In this document: in pieces, positions 8,150-19,002 of the stretch
Position numbering within the stretch: position 1 is the stretch's first letter
Layout of the letters: each line of letters starts with the position of its first letter
Assembly (NCBI RefSeq): GCF_026151345.1
Contig: NZ_JAMQPR010000001.1
Span: 2,286,176 to 2,350,175, forward strand
Direction of reading: 5' to 3'
Length of the DNA: 64,000 nucleotides
Origin: Leptospira paudalimensis
GTDB lineage: Bacteria > Spirochaetota > Leptospiria > Leptospirales > Leptospiraceae
Notes under the pieces: model-generated
What the model saw: only the letters and a program-made list of their open reading frames with translations
Told to the model about the DNA's origin: nothing
Database searches by the model: none
Translations under genes and position numbers: made by a program

Positions 8150-10491
8150 GGTATCACCTCATCGCTGATACTAAATGGAAGGATCGAATATGGAGGTTCT
8201 CCATTACGATCTAAACTTTGGAAATTATGATGAAACCCTCTTATGGATTGGTTTCCAATGAGTATAAACTTTTCTTTTCCCTTTGGTTTCAGTAGAATAC
8301 TGCGATTGAAAAAATACAATACAGGATTCTCCTTCAGTTCCTTACCAAGGTTTTGGAAGTGAGGTAAAATCTTTGTGTAAGGTTCGTAAATATCAATGGA
8401 ATTGGCAGCTCGTATAACAACCGTTTTCTGTTTCAAATTGGGAATGGATCGATTCCTTAAAATCCAATGTTTGGGATCATTGTATTCAGTTTGAAATTCA
8501 CCAACTCCATCTGCTGATAGAATTCGAATATTTGAAAAAGAATATAACTTTTCTTTCAATTCAGGTTTTACTTTTTTCAAAAAAAGTTCCACTTCTCCAG
8601 GAAGTTCCCATAAGACAACTTCCATTTTGGGAAAATGTTTTGCTACCGCTTGGGAAGTCACACCCGGATACTCAGGATGGTTTAATGCAGGGCCAATGTC
8701 TAAAAATACAACTTGGTTTCCTCTCTCATGTAATTTCAGGTCACCAAACAATGATTTCCTGAGAACTAACATTGATTTTGTGAGATAGGCATTTGGATTC
8801 AATAAATCATCTAAAATTAGATTGGTATCTTCTAATCGATTTTCATATGTTCTCGCTCTGATTTCTTCATCTTGGGACTGGAATAAATACCTACCAGTAT
8901 ACGAACGGATTGTTTTCTCTTCTAATTCAGAAAAAAGTACATTATTTGTCAGATTCCAAGTGTAAGGGTAAATTGGTTTTCCAATTTCAAAATTCACAGT
9001 TGTTGGCAATGGTTCGATTTGGCCATATGGAGAAAGTTTTACATATTGTTTGTAATACTCTTCCGATTCTTCGATATGATTTCTTTCCCTAGACAAAATA
9101 CTCAAATTAAAAAGTGCAAATCGATAATAAGGTTTTTCTTCTATAGCATATGTTGATTTTGCATGGAGTATCGATTCCCAAACTGATTTTGCAATACTCC
9201 AATTTCCAACATTGTATTGGGCTGCTCCATACAACAGTAGAGATTGTAGAGCAATATCAAAATTCGGAATGGAAACCTCAAAGATTTTAGTGCGTTGTTC
9301 TTTTAACAAAGTGATCGTAGCATCATATCGACCCAATCGATAGAGAGTTTGTGCTAAATTATAATCCAAATAAATGGTTTGGTATACATCACTGAGTTTC
9401 CCTTGGATGAGAGAAAGTTCATAGGCAGAAAGTTCTAACTGCGAAACATCAAATAACACCAATCCATAAAAATAAGAGTTTTGTATTCCTTCTGGATCAT
9501 TTAAAAGTCCCAAGGTTTCATAGATTTTTTTAGCTGATGTCAGATAAAAAATTGAGTCTTCTTTTTTTCCATCTAACACCAAACATTTTCCAATTAAGGA
9601 AAGAATGTCTGAATAATCACTATGAAATACTTGTTTAGAAGATTCTTTTTCTCGTTTGGCGAAATTTGCAAATTCGATGGATTTTGAATATTCTGCTTTT
9701 TCGAAATAAAAATGAGAGATATTTTTTGCGATTTGGAAACGTACGAACTTAGATAATTTCGGATTGGAACCAACTTCTTTCCATATCTCTTTTAAATTAT
9801 CTTCTGTTTGTTTCTCCAATCGATCATTAACCTTAAGCCACTCTGTAAAATTGGTTTTAAAATTAAGAGAAACTAAAACATTTTTTCGACTCTCGGAATT
9901 AGCATCAAAATCATATTCTGTCAGTTTTACAAATTCTGATTCAGATAGAATTTCCTCCTCTGATATAAATACCCATTGTGGATTCCGTTTGATGAGGCGA
10001 TTGAGTCTTATCGTTTCATCTACCAAATGAGTGAGAGAAGTTTGGACTTCAAATATCAAATTTCCTCTTTCTTCGTATTTCACAAAGATTGGATTTCCCG
10101 TTGTTGTAGATTTAGATTCCACATAACGAAGTTTAGGTGTAAATTTAATTCCTTTTTCTTCCCATAGGAAGGTTCCATTGAGTATGATTTCAGAACGACT
10201 TTGTTTGGAAGATGAAAGTTCAGAGTGTTTTCCCAGATACACTGCATCCGTTGTATTTTGGAATTGGAAATGGGTAGTTTCTAAAAGTAGTTGTATCGTC
10301 TTTGGGTCTTTAAACTCCCCTTTAGAATCAAACTCTCCTAAACTAAAAAAAACAACCGTCTCCGGTGTTTCTAACGTGATTGGTATTGATTCTTTTTTGA
10401 TTACATTCTTAATAGAATAGTATAACGGAGCATAGGCGATTGACGCCAGAAGTGTGAAAATGAGGAGTGTATTTTTTTGAAAACGTGACAA
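8146..10491 (-). CDS. Membrane-anchored TPR protein with methyltransferase-like C-terminal domain
   Basis: A 781-residue protein with an N-terminal hydrophobic anchor (about residues 8-25). Alpha-helical repeats resembling TPRs occupy about 230-500. A C-terminal region from about 590 has VVFLDIGPALN followed about 25 residues later by VVLWELPGE, which resembles motif I and the post-I acidic strand of SAM-dependent methyltransferases, though the glycine-rich loop is imperfect. The start appears to be TTG 10491, because the frame has no nearby ATG and the hydrophobic anchor begins directly after it; no good Shine-Dalgarno is visible. The TGA is shared with the ATG of the next gene. Function unknown. 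Confidence 0.72.
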   Translation of the reverse strand: MSRFQKNTLLIFTLLASIAYAPLYYSIKNVIKKESIPITLETPETVVFFSLGEFDSKGEFKDPKTIQLLLETTHFQFQNTTDAVYLGKHSELSSSKQSRSEIILNGTFLWEEKGIKFTPKLRYVESKSTTTGNPIFVKYEERGNLIFEVQTSLTHLVDETIRLNRLIKRNPQWVFISEEEILSESEFVKLTEYDFDANSESRKNVLVSLNFKTNFTEWLKVNDRLEKQTEDNLKEIWKEVGSNPKLSKFVRFQIAKNISHFYFEKAEYSKSIEFANFAKREKESSKQVFHSDYSDILSLIGKCLVLDGKKEDSIFYLTSAKKIYETLGLLNDPEGIQNSYFYGLVLFDVSQLELSAYELSLIQGKLSDVYQTIYLDYNLAQTLYRLGRYDATITLLKEQRTKIFEVSIPNFDIALQSLLLYGAAQYNVGNWSIAKSVWESILHAKSTYAIEEKPYYRFALFNLSILSRERNHIEESEEYYKQYVKLSPYGQIEPLPTTVNFEIGKPIYPYTWNLTNNVLFSELEEKTIRSYTGRYLFQSQDEEIRARTYENRLEDTNLILDDLLNPNAYLTKSMLVLRKSLFGDLKLHERGNQVVFLDIGPALNHPEYPGVTSQAVAKHFPKMEVVLWELPGEVELFLKKVKPELKEKLYSFSNIRILSADGVGEFQTEYNDPKHWILRNRSIPNLKQKTVVIRAANSIDIYEPYTKILPHFQNLGKELKENPVLYFFNRSILLKPKGKEKFILIGNQSIRGFHHNFQSLDRNGEPPYSILPFSISDEVIP

Positions 10492-10552
10492 TTGGCAAAA
10501 TTCTAAAAGGTTTGGTTTGACCTAGTTTGATGAGAATTTTGCAGAACTCAAG

Positions 10553-10574
10553 GAAAAAACGGGGTTACCCCCGT
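10553..10574 (-). terminator. Intrinsic terminator after flgE
   Basis: On the minus strand, a 6-bp GC-rich stem (ACGGGG / CCCCGT, 10559-10574, 4-nt loop) is followed at once by a run of six T residues. It lies 14 bp past the flgE stop and before the TTG of the downstream TPR gene, so it should end the flagellar transcript. Confidence 0.8.
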
Positions 10575-10588
10575 CCTTCCATTACTTC

Positions 10589-11983
10589 CTATCGTTTGAG
10601 ACCCAGAACTTCTTGGATCATTTGGTCGGATGTCACAATGGTTCTAGAGTTTGCTTGGAAACCCCTTTGAGTCACAATCATATCTGTGAATTGGTCAGAA
10701 AGGTCAACGTTTGACATCTCAAGTAAGCCAGCATTGATTTTTCCACGTCCTTGGCTTCCAGCTTCCCCAATGTTTGCTTCTCCGGAGTTAAGAGAGAAAC
10801 TGTACATCGTGTCCCCTTCTTTATTGAGACCTGCTGGGTTTGTAAAATTGGCAAGAGCAACTCGTGCAAGAGGTTGGCGAACTCCGTTTGAGAAAACTCC
10901 CGTAACAGTTCCTGTATTATCAATGGAAAAAGATTCCATATAACCCATTGGGTAACCATCTTGTTTCACTGCTTTTGTTGTGAAGTCAGATGAAAATTGT
11001 GTGATTCCACCTACAAGGCCTGCTTCCCCAAGGTTCAAACTGAATTTTTGTGCCGTCGGATTTCCTGGAATGCGGAAGGAAATATCTGCTTGGAGTTTGC
11101 CAGTGGTTTGTGAATCCACCCCATCAGATACACTGATGATCTTTCCATCTGGTGTGAAGGAAACTTCGAGTTCAGTATTTCCAGATACACTTGTGTTTTC
11201 ACCACCTGTTCCATTTACATCCACCGACACTTGGCTTGCATCTTCTAGTTTAAAACGCATCTTCCAAACATTGTCGCGCATTTTGTAAAATTCCACACCC
11301 ATTTGTCGAGTGTTTCCTAATTCATCATACACGTTAATGGAAGTTACATGGCCACGTCTTTGGCGAGGATCTGGGTCATTGATATAACGTTGGATGTCTT
11401 CTTCTGTTGCATCTGCAGGAACAGCAGCTACACTTGCATTGAGGTTAGATTGAAAGTCGACATTTCTAGTTGCTCGAGCAGGTTCTTTGGAATAAAGAGG
11501 AATTACGATATCTTCTAGTGACCCAGCAGAGTTGATGTATTTATTTCCAGTTTCATCAAGTCTTGAATTCCAACCTTGTACTTTGAGTCCGTTCGCTGGG
11601 TTTACATAAAAACCATTTTTATCTACGTTAAAAGCACCAGCACGAGTATAAAACTGTTTGTCTCCGTCTTTCACAATAAAAAAACCTTCACCGGAAACAG
11701 CAAGGTCAGTGTTTTTACCTGTTGTTTGTAAAGCACCTTGTGTCATGATTTTATCAATCGCTGCGATAAGAGATCCAAGACCAACTTGTTTTGGGTTTGT
11801 TCCCCCAATCCTTTCGTTTGGTTCAGATGCACCTTGCAATTCTTGTGAGATCATATCTTGGAACGTTACTCGTTCTGTTTTAAATCCATGTGTGTTAACG
11901 TTAGAGATGTTGTTACCAATAACATCCATTCTAACTTGGTGGTTTTTCAATCCGGAAACACCGGAATAAAGTGATCTCATCAT
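10589..11983 (-). CDS. flgE: Flagellar hook protein
   Basis: Builds the hook that joins the periplasmic flagellar motor to the filament. It is 464 residues long. The N-terminus ([15 protein letters not shown], then [13 protein letters not shown]) and the C-terminal coiled segment ([19 protein letters not shown]) are the standard rod/hook polymerisation domains, and internal sequence matches FlgE D1/D2 spacing. It is the last gene of the visible fliK-flgD-flgE block and is followed by an intrinsic terminator. The translated protein contains no cysteine; spirochaete hooks are known for a Cys-Lys lysinoalanine crosslink, so this is unusual. Confidence 0.95.
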   Translation of the reverse strand: MMRSLYSGVSGLKNHQVRMDVIGNNISNVNTHGFKTERVTFQDMISQELQGASEPNERIGGTNPKQVGLGSLIAAIDKIMTQGALQTTGKNTDLAVSGEGFFIVKDGDKQFYTRAGAFNVDKNGFYVNPANGLKVQGWNSRLDETGNKYINSAGSLEDIVIPLYSKEPARATRNVDFQSNLNASVAAVPADATEEDIQRYINDPDPRQRRGHVTSINVYDELGNTRQMGVEFYKMRDNVWKMRFKLEDASQVSVDVNGTGGENTSVSGNTELEVSFTPDGKIISVSDGVDSQTTGKLQADISFRIPGNPTAQKFSLNLGEAGLVGGITQFSSDFTTKAVKQDGYPMGYMESFSIDNTGTVTGVFSNGVRQPLARVALANFTNPAGLNKEGDTMYSFSLNSGEANIGEAGSQGRGKINAGLLEMSNVDLSDQFTDMIVTQRGFQANSRTIVTSDQMIQEVLGLKR

Positions 11984-12021
11984 AACGTTCTATCCTCTCT
12001 TTTTTTATCGACCTTTTTCAA

Positions 12022-12603
12022 TTAATCCTGATAAGCTTCTTGTTTTTTTAACGTATTGTTTGGAATGTTTGTCGGACGTTGTTGTTGGAACTGAGTTTCT
12101 GATTTTAATAACTCTGGATCAGAGATTAAATTGATTTTTGAAACATCGAGCATACGACCGTTCACACGAACATAAGTTTTTCCTTCGTTATCGAACAAAA
12201 TTGCACCTGCAACACCTGTGACATCTTCACCGGTCACTAAATCTGGCCCTGATACAATTTTTCCTACGACCGAATAACTTTGCTTAGATTCCATCCGAGC
12301 AATCCCAGATGAAATATTTTTCATCTGTTCGAGTGAAGAAAATTGAGCCATTTGTGCAATGAAGTCTTTGTCTTGCACTGGATTTGTTGGATCTTGGTGA
12401 GACAATTGTGTCAAAAGTAGTTTTAGGAAATCGTCTTTTCCTAACTCTTTTTGTTTTTCTCGGATTTCAATTCCTTTTAAACCACTTGTCTCTTCTTTTT
12501 CCAGCTGGTCCAAATGTTTGCGGATATTAAAACTTCTATCACCTTCAAAGTATTTGGTTCTTGCAGAATTTTGTGTAGAGATATCTTGCATTCCGTCTGG
12601 CAT
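12022..12603 (-). CDS. flgD: Flagellar hook assembly (capping) protein
   Basis: A 193-residue scaffold protein that caps the growing hook so that FlgE can polymerise. The family signature is clear: [40 protein letters not shown] is the usual FlgD core and lies at about residues 54-92. A GAGGA Shine-Dalgarno precedes the ATG. It sits 31 bp downstream of the fliK-like gene and 38 bp upstream of flgE on the same strand. Confidence 0.95.
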   Translation of the reverse strand: MPDGMQDISTQNSARTKYFEGDRSFNIRKHLDQLEKEETSGLKGIEIREKQKELGKDDFLKLLLTQLSHQDPTNPVQDKDFIAQMAQFSSLEQMKNISSGIARMESKQSYSVVGKIVSGPDLVTGEDVTGVAGAILFDNEGKTYVRVNGRMLDVSKINLISDPELLKSETQFQQQRPTNIPNNTLKKQEAYQD

Positions 12604-12634
12604 ATAGTCCTCGATCTTTTTTTATTTCGTAAAT

Positions 12635-14287
12635 TTAAGCAAAAAATTCTAATACTTTGGAATCTGGTGGTAAAGAGATATCATCTAAACCAACTCCATT
12701 TTCTTTTTCCAATTTCTCAATATTCCCGCGGTTTTTTGCAGTTTCCATGAGTGTTTGGTAGAGTTCGTTTTGGTTTTGTCTCTCTGCAAATTGGTTTCCA
12801 TCATCCCATAAATCAATGATGAGCGCTTGTAAGTCGAGACCAGACTCTTTTAAATTTTCTTTAATTGATTGGATTTCGTTTTGTAGGGATTTTTGTAACT
12901 CTTCTGATTCGACTAAAATTCGACCCTCTACTTTTTCTCCATCCACAGTCACCTTCAGAGTCAAACGACCATACTCTTTTGGATTCATAATGATTTCAGC
13001 ACTGGACTTTCCATTTTGAACGATGTCAAACTTCGCTTGTTTGATGAGCTCATCCAAATTTTGTTTTAAGTTGGTTTCTTTCGGTTTTTGATTTCGTTCT
13101 AAATTTTTAACATCTTCTGTTTTGGAGTGAAGTTTATTTTCCACCGAATGAAGGTTAAATCCTTGTTTGTTACTTTTATCTTCTGAAGATTTTCCATTTT
13201 CCTCTCCCATTTTGGAAGAAAAAATCGTTTGGACTTGGTTTACAAAAGATGAATCTGTTTTTATTTTTTCATTTTGAACTTGGTTTTTGTTTTCATTTAG
13301 TTTTTGGAATTCTTTTTCTTTAAATCCTAAACTTCGTACCATTTTATCAGATGTAATGGAAAGATTGGAATTTTCTTTCTCTATGTTTGATTCAGACAAA
13401 ACAGTTTCTGATTTATTCTGTTTCGGACTTTTGCCTTTTGGATCTAGTTTGCGAAGGGAAGTTTCGGAGGGACTTTCATTCTCAAGTCCACGGCTTCCTT
13501 TTTCTCTTGGGAGAAAAGAGGTAACAAGATTTAACCCAACCTGCTCAGATTCTTTTTTTTGAGAAATTACGTTTGGGTTGTGTTTTGGTTCGTTTACAAC
13601 TTTATCCGTTTGTATTTTTTTCTGAGAACCAGGAAACATCACTAAATTGGTAGGAATCGAATCTAACTGATCTTGTTTATGATGGGAAAAAATTTGTTTT
13701 GAACTGACGAAGTCTTTTTGCAAAAGACTTTCTGCTAGTTTTTTAGTTTCATCTAAAAATGTTTTTGCTTCCTTTGTTGCATAGGATGCATTTTTTTCTG
13801 CAGACTTTTGCATAGAGAGGGCTACTGCTTTTTCTTTTTGTAATGATTCATTCCCTTCATTGGCAGGGAGAAATTTTTGATCGAATAGATGTTGGTTGGA
13901 TAAAATTCCAATGCTGTATTCGAGTGCATCTCGGTCGAGATCCTCTTCTTCCGAAATTTCTTCTTTCGAATCTTCGTTTGTTTTCTGCGACGTATTATTT
14001 TCATTCACAGAATTTGATGGAATCACATTTGAATTGGATTGTTGGTTTGATTCCATTTTTGAAACAACATCTGATGCGGCATCAGATTGATTTTTATCTG
14101 CTTGGAGTGGTTTCCATTCGGATGGAGAGTTTGGTTTTTCAGAATGGATTTGGAATTCCCTTTCTAAAATTTCACCAAAACTTTCTTTTACCGCAAAATA
14201 GTTGTTATCGGCACCGTCCCTTTTGCCTGGTCTCAATTCAACTTGAGGGAAGGGAATTAGGTTTTGTTTATCAACATTTACATTCAT
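12635..14287 (-). CDS. fliK: FliK-like flagellar hook-length control protein
   Basis: A 550-residue protein with a long low-complexity N-terminal and middle part rich in Ser, Asn, Lys and Glu, as expected for a molecular ruler. The C-terminal Flg_hook domain lies at about residues 420-500 (SAEIIMNPKEYGRLTLKV, then a conserved amphipathic region). In the family it measures hook length and switches export specificity. It is the first gene of the visible hook block and is followed directly by flgD. The name rests on the C-terminal domain and on context, since the rest of FliK is poorly conserved. Confidence 0.85.
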   Translation of the reverse strand: MNVNVDKQNLIPFPQVELRPGKRDGADNNYFAVKESFGEILEREFQIHSEKPNSPSEWKPLQADKNQSDAASDVVSKMESNQQSNSNVIPSNSVNENNTSQKTNEDSKEEISEEEDLDRDALEYSIGILSNQHLFDQKFLPANEGNESLQKEKAVALSMQKSAEKNASYATKEAKTFLDETKKLAESLLQKDFVSSKQIFSHHKQDQLDSIPTNLVMFPGSQKKIQTDKVVNEPKHNPNVISQKKESEQVGLNLVTSFLPREKGSRGLENESPSETSLRKLDPKGKSPKQNKSETVLSESNIEKENSNLSITSDKMVRSLGFKEKEFQKLNENKNQVQNEKIKTDSSFVNQVQTIFSSKMGEENGKSSEDKSNKQGFNLHSVENKLHSKTEDVKNLERNQKPKETNLKQNLDELIKQAKFDIVQNGKSSAEIIMNPKEYGRLTLKVTVDGEKVEGRILVESEELQKSLQNEIQSIKENLKESGLDLQALIIDLWDDGNQFAERQNQNELYQTLMETAKNRGNIEKLEKENGVGLDDISLPPDSKVLEFFA

Positions 14288-14467
14288 TGGGGTGCCTTCT
14301 CCCTTAAGGATCGAACTTCCCCAGATTTCCTTGAGAGAATTATCTTCTTCCTTTCTAGGTTTATGTCAGGAAACCAGGATGACCCCAAAAAAGAGTTGGA
14401 TTTTCCATTGACAAAAATTCACTAAATTGGAGGATTAGTTTGTTTTATTAACCAAAAGGACGAGAAA

Positions 14468-15505
14468 ATGAAAAAAATACTCCAATTCCTCCAATTTAAA
14501 CCAAGTTTTTCTGCCATATTGACTGTTGTAATGGGAATTGGGCTCGCCACTTCCCTATTCGCAGAATCAACGTTTCTACACGTATCCTTCGATCCAACAA
14601 GGGAACTCTATGAAGATATCAACAAATCCTTCTTAAAATCCTGGAAGGAAAAAAAAGGTGAAGAGTTCTCAATCCAACAATCCCACGGTGGATCGGGAAA
14701 ACAAGCACGAGCAGTGATTGACGGACTCGAAGCAGACGTAGTCAGTTTAGCACTTTCTTATGATATTGATAGCATTGCCAGCAAATCAAAGTTAATTGAT
14801 GCAAATTGGCAATCCAAACTACCCAACAAAAGTACACCATATTACTCAACCATCATCTTCCTCGTACGGAAATCAAATCCCAAAAAAATCAAAGATTGGG
14901 ATGATATTGTAAAACCAGGAATCTCTGTCATCACCCCGAACCCAAAAACGAGTGGAGGTGCTAGATGGAATTACCTTGCCGCTTATGGTTATGCAAAACG
15001 AAAGTATAAGTCTGATGAAAAAGCAACTGACTTTGTGAAAGCATTATTCCAAAATACATCTGTACTAGATACAGGTGCTCGCGGATCCACCACTACCTTT
15101 GTGAATCGTGGGATCGGTGATGTTCTCATTACGTGGGAAAATGAAGCAAAACTAGCGTTAGATGAAGAAAAACGTTCTGGTAAAAATAGTTTAGAAGTGA
15201 TCTATCCATCTGAATCAATTCGAGCAGAAACCCCTGTTGCCGTTGTAACCAAAACTGCGACAGAAAAAGGAAATTTAGAAAAGGCAACGGCCTATTTGGA
15301 ATTTCTTTTTACCAAAGAAGGCCAAACCATCATTGCAAAACACTTTTTTAGACCCATTGACCCGAAAGTAAGCAAATCCTCTGCGAAAGAATTTCCAAAT
15401 CTCAAATTATTTTCTCTATCCGATTTAGGGGAAACTTGGGACACTGCACAGAAAAAACATTTTGCAGATGGAGGTGTCTTTGATGCCATCTACAAAAACA
15501 AATAA
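14468..15505 (+). CDS. sbp: Sulfate-binding periplasmic protein of the sulfate ABC importer
   Basis: A 345-residue exported protein with a signal peptide (about residues 1-32, ending SLFAES). The mature part follows the Sbp/CysP family: [62 protein letters not shown]. It captures sulfate or thiosulfate for CysT-CysW-CysA. An AAGGA lies just upstream of the ATG. It is the first gene of a tight operon (3 nt to cysT) and is divergent from the flagellar block. I cannot separate Sbp from CysP by sequence alone. Confidence 0.92.
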   Translation: MKKILQFLQFKPSFSAILTVVMGIGLATSLFAESTFLHVSFDPTRELYEDINKSFLKSWKEKKGEEFSIQQSHGGSGKQARAVIDGLEADVVSLALSYDIDSIASKSKLIDANWQSKLPNKSTPYYSTIIFLVRKSNPKKIKDWDDIVKPGISVITPNPKTSGGARWNYLAAYGYAKRKYKSDEKATDFVKALFQNTSVLDTGARGSTTTFVNRGIGDVLITWENEAKLALDEEKRSGKNSLEVIYPSESIRAETPVAVVTKTATEKGNLEKATAYLEFLFTKEGQTIIAKHFFRPIDPKVSKSSAKEFPNLKLFSLSDLGETWDTAQKKHFADGGVFDAIYKNK

Positions 15506-15508
15506 TAT

Positions 15509-16336
15509 ATGCAAATTGAAACACGGCCGTACAAAAAAATCCACTTTGGGATCAGTTTAGGATTCACAGTCTTTTATTCGTCCGCCGTTGTGATCATTCC
15601 ATTATTTGGACTTTTTTATCATTCCCTGGGGATTGGATTCACAGGGATTTTAGAAGTGTTTACAGAAGAGCGCATTCGATCTGCGCTCTTTTTAAGTTTT
15701 AGTGTAGGTCTCATATCCGCAGTTCTCAATCTTTTCATTGGATTTTTATTCGCTTGGGTACTCGTTCGATACCAATTTCCATTCAAAAAGTTTTTTGATA
15801 CGTTAATTGATTTACCGTTCACTTTGCCCACCGCTGTGGCAGGGATTGCCCTGACTACGATTTACTCTCAAACTGGAATTATTGGTTCTTTTTTTGACAA
15901 ATGGGGAATCAAAATTGCTTATACACCCATTGGTATTGTCATTGCACTTGTATTCATTGGATTTCCTTTTGTCGTACGAACAGTACAACCTGTCATTGAA
16001 GAACTTCCTAAAGAACTAGAAGAAAGTGCAAGGTGCCTTGGAGCGACTCCGTTCCAAACATTTAGAAAAGTTTTATTACCCGAACTTTGGCCTTCCCTAC
16101 TTGCTGGAACCGGGATGGCATTTGCAAGGAGTATCGGAGAGTATGGGTCGGTAGTATTCATTTCTGGAAACTTACCTGGAAAAACAGAAATCCTTCCCCT
16201 ACTCATCGTCACCAAATTGGAACAATACGAATACGAAAAAGCAACATCGATCGCACTTGTGATGTTACTCACTTCATTTTTATTTATGTTTCTCATTAAT
16301 TTTTTCCAAGAGCGGGCGTCAAAAAAACTCACATGA
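15509..16336 (+). CDS. cysT: Sulfate ABC transporter permease CysT (CysU)
   Basis: A 275-residue inner-membrane permease with about six membrane helices. The EAA loop that contacts the CysA ATPase is visible as [26 protein letters not shown] sequence at about residues 165-186. The family segments [15 protein letters not shown] and [12 protein letters not shown] are present. It overlaps cysW by 4 bp (ATGA), indicating coupled translation of the two permease halves. Confidence 0.94.
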   Translation: MQIETRPYKKIHFGISLGFTVFYSSAVVIIPLFGLFYHSLGIGFTGILEVFTEERIRSALFLSFSVGLISAVLNLFIGFLFAWVLVRYQFPFKKFFDTLIDLPFTLPTAVAGIALTTIYSQTGIIGSFFDKWGIKIAYTPIGIVIALVFIGFPFVVRTVQPVIEELPKELEESARCLGATPFQTFRKVLLPELWPSLLAGTGMAFARSIGEYGSVVFISGNLPGKTEILPLLIVTKLEQYEYEKATSIALVMLLTSFLFMFLINFFQERASKKLT

Positions 16337-17136
16337 AATCGAAACTTTTGCCCATTTTTCTTGTTTTACTCGCCTATACATTGTTTGGCATCCTATTGCT
16401 TTTACCTATTTATACAGTGTTTACAGAAGCATTTTCGGAAGGTTGGGAAAAATACTATTCATCAATCACAAGTGAATATGCTCTATTTGCAATTGGTCTA
16501 ACTGTTAAAGTATCCATTGTATCTGTAATTTTAAATACATTCTTTGGAGTTACGGCTGCTTTTGCGATCACTAGGTTTTCCTTTCCTGGGAAAAATCTTC
16601 TCATCACGATCATTGACTCACCTTTTGCAGTTTCACCAGTTGTATCTGGTCTCATCTTTCTTTTGTTATTCGGAAGGCAAGGAACCTTTGGTGAATTCTT
16701 AGCAGAACATCAAATTAAAATTGTTTTTAATACTCCTGGACTCATCCTCGCAACAGTCTTTATTACATTTCCTTTTGTTGCAAGGGAACTCATTCCCCTT
16801 ATGCAAAGCCAAGGCCGTGAAGAGGAAGAAGCAGGGATGTTACTTGGTGCCAGTTTTAGTCAGTTGTTTCTCAGAATCATCCTTCCCAACATCAAATGGG
16901 GTTTGTTATACGGGATCATTCTATGTAATGCAAGGGCTATGGGAGAATTTGGAGCGGTTTCCGTTCTCAGTGGACACATCCGAGGTAAAACCACAACTCT
17001 GCCATTATACATTGAAATGTTATACAATGAATTTGATTCCGTAGGTGCCTTTGCTTGCGCCACCTTACTTGTGTTTTTATCACTCCTCACACTCATCTTC
17101 AAATTGATATTGGAAAAACGTACCGAGAGATCTTAA
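16333..17136 (+). CDS. cysW: Sulfate ABC transporter permease CysW
   Basis: A 267-residue inner-membrane permease, the partner of CysT. The EAA loop reads [16 protein letters not shown] at about residues 164-179, followed by the family segment [18 protein letters not shown]. The order cysT-cysW-cysA and the spacing (4-bp overlap upstream, 1 nt to cysA) are those of a standard sulfate importer operon. Confidence 0.94.
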   Translation: MKSKLLPIFLVLLAYTLFGILLLLPIYTVFTEAFSEGWEKYYSSITSEYALFAIGLTVKVSIVSVILNTFFGVTAAFAITRFSFPGKNLLITIIDSPFAVSPVVSGLIFLLLFGRQGTFGEFLAEHQIKIVFNTPGLILATVFITFPFVARELIPLMQSQGREEEEAGMLLGASFSQLFLRIILPNIKWGLLYGIILCNARAMGEFGAVSVLSGHIRGKTTTLPLYIEMLYNEFDSVGAFACATLLVFLSLLTLIFKLILEKRTERS

Positions 17137-17137
17137 T

Positions 17138-18202
17138 ATGCCAATCGAAATACAAAATGTACAAAAAACCTTTGGTTCGTTTACTGCTTTAAAAGATGTA
17201 AACCTAACCATTCCCGATGGTGAACTTGTGGCTCTACTCGGTCCTTCGGGTTCAGGAAAAACTACCTTACTCCGTATCATTGCAGGGCTTGAAGAAGCAA
17301 GTTCTGGTTCTGTGCGTTTTGTAGGCGAAGGACAGTCTTCTTCCAAAATCCAAAATGGTGAAGTCGGATTTGTGTTCCAACACTATGCACTGTTTCGCCA
17401 TATGACCATTGCAGAAAACATTGCGTTTGGTTTGGAAGTAAGACCAAAATCCACAAGGCCTACCAAACCAGAAATCCAAGAGAAAGTTTCAAACCTCCTG
17501 ACTCTCATCCAACTTGAAAAATTTCACAATCGGTATCCACATGAACTATCTGGTGGGCAAAGGCAACGTGTGGCTCTTGCTCGTGCGCTTGCAATCGAAC
17601 CTAAATTTTTATTACTTGATGAACCGTTTGGAGCACTGGATGCAAAGGTAAGAAAGGAACTTCGCAATTGGTTGCGTAGGCTCCACGATGAAATCCATAT
17701 CACAAGTGTGTTTGTCACCCATGACCAAGAAGAAGCACTCGAGGTGAGTGATCGGATTGTGATTTTAAACCAAGGGCAACTCGAACAGGTGGGAAGTCCA
17801 GACGAAGTTTATAACAAACCAAAATCACCTTTTGTTTTCCACTTCTTAGGAGATGTGAATCTTTTCCATGGTCGAATCGAAGAAGGAAAAACGAAAATTG
17901 GAAACATCGCACTTGATTCTTCTGAACATGAAAATATCAAAGAATCGGATGCGGTTGCTTATGTACGCCCTTATGACGTGGAAATCGTTAGGGAAAAAGA
18001 ACAAGGGATCGCAGCTGAAATCCAATACATCCATTCTACGGGTCGAAATGTCCGAGTGGAATTAAAACGGGTGGATACAGGCACTCTCATCGAATCAGTC
18101 CTCGAACAAGAAACCTATAAATACCTCAATTTACTACCGGGAGAGACTGTTTACCTGCGCATCAAAAAGGCAAAAGTCTATGTAGAGGACTTCTCTATCT
18201 AA
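17138..18202 (+). CDS. cysA: Sulfate ABC transporter ATP-binding protein
   Basis: A 354-residue ATPase. The Walker A is at residues 35-43 (GPSGSGKTT), the signature LSGGQRQRV at about 137-145, and Walker B with D-loop ([11 protein letters not shown]) at about 159-169. A switch histidine follows (FVTHDQEEA). The C-terminal 110 residues form the regulatory beta domain typical of CysA (PYDVEI segment). It lies 1 nt after cysW and powers the importer. Confidence 0.94.
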   Translation: MPIEIQNVQKTFGSFTALKDVNLTIPDGELVALLGPSGSGKTTLLRIIAGLEEASSGSVRFVGEGQSSSKIQNGEVGFVFQHYALFRHMTIAENIAFGLEVRPKSTRPTKPEIQEKVSNLLTLIQLEKFHNRYPHELSGGQRQRVALARALAIEPKFLLLDEPFGALDAKVRKELRNWLRRLHDEIHITSVFVTHDQEEALEVSDRIVILNQGQLEQVGSPDEVYNKPKSPFVFHFLGDVNLFHGRIEEGKTKIGNIALDSSEHENIKESDAVAYVRPYDVEIVREKEQGIAAEIQYIHSTGRNVRVELKRVDTGTLIESVLEQETYKYLNLLPGETVYLRIKKAKVYVEDFSI

Positions 18203-18270
18203 TAATTTCCGCTAATATACTTTACAAATCGTCCAATATACAAAACATTGGATGGTAGGACGGGATAAAT

Positions 18271-18996
18271 ATGGGAAATTTGGAAGTTTTGACAGAATCT
18301 TATGCCAACCTATCGCTCGCAGAGGGATTAAAACGACTTTCGTCTACATTCCCTGGCAAAGTGGTGTTCACCACGAGTTTTGGTCTGGAAGACCAAGCCA
18401 TCACCCATGCCATCCTCTCAGAACAAATCCCTATTCGCATTGCCACTTTGGATACTGGTAGGTTATTCCAAGAAACCTATGATGTTTGGCAAAAAACAAA
18501 CATTCGTTATGGGGCAAAAATCGAAACTTTTTATCCGAATACAAAAGAGATTGAATCCTTTTTGAACCAAAACGGACCCAATGCATTTTATGACTCTCAA
18601 GAATTACGAAAGGAATGTTGTCGGATCCGAAAACTCGTTCCCTTGGATTCGATTTTAAATGGAATGGAGATTTGGGTCACCGGTTTACGTAAAGACCAGT
18701 CTGGATTCCGGACGGAGATGTCTTTATTTGAATCCGATCCAAGTAGAAATTTAATCAAATACCAACCACTCCTCCATTGGAGTTTTGAAGAGACTTGGAA
18801 ATACATTCGCGAACAGAATGTACCTTATAATGTGTTACATGACAAAGGTTTTCCAAGTATAGGTTGTGCCCCTTGTACACGTGCCATCGAACCAGGAGAA
18901 GACTTTCGAGCTGGACGTTGGTGGTGGGAACAAGAATCAAAAAAGGAATGTGGTTTGCATTGGGTAGATGGAAAACTCACACCAAAAAAAGGATAA
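18271..18996 (+). CDS. cysH: Adenylylsulfate (APS) reductase, iron-sulfur type
   Basis: A 241-residue PAPS/APS reductase family protein. The PP-loop-like nucleotide site is TTSFGLEDQ, and the catalytic cysteine is C227 in the KECGLH motif. It also has the C116-C117 pair and C199-x2-C202 that coordinate a [4Fe-4S] cluster in APS reductases and are missing from E. coli-type PAPS reductases. No APS kinase gene or CysC fusion is visible, consistent with direct APS reduction. It is followed 6 nt later by cysD. Confidence 0.92.
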   Translation: MGNLEVLTESYANLSLAEGLKRLSSTFPGKVVFTTSFGLEDQAITHAILSEQIPIRIATLDTGRLFQETYDVWQKTNIRYGAKIETFYPNTKEIESFLNQNGPNAFYDSQELRKECCRIRKLVPLDSILNGMEIWVTGLRKDQSGFRTEMSLFESDPSRNLIKYQPLLHWSFEETWKYIREQNVPYNVLHDKGFPSIGCAPCTRAIEPGEDFRAGRWWWEQESKKECGLHWVDGKLTPKKG

Positions 18997-19002
18997 TAGA
19001 CT

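Noticed and set aside
10678..11969. Several open frames of about 85-103 codons overlapping flgE
   Set aside because: They lie fully inside flgE in other frames, have no family motifs and no separate Shine-Dalgarno.
14408..14436. Possible promoter for the sulfate importer (TTGACA at 14408-14413)
   Set aside because: At 17 bp spacing the -10 position reads AGGATT, a poor match; not enough to report as a site.
18203..18270. Possible riboswitch or operator upstream of cysH
   Set aside because: Only 68 bp; a weak 6-bp inverted repeat (TCCAAT/ATTGGA) is present but no SAM, SAH or cobalamin riboswitch core was seen.
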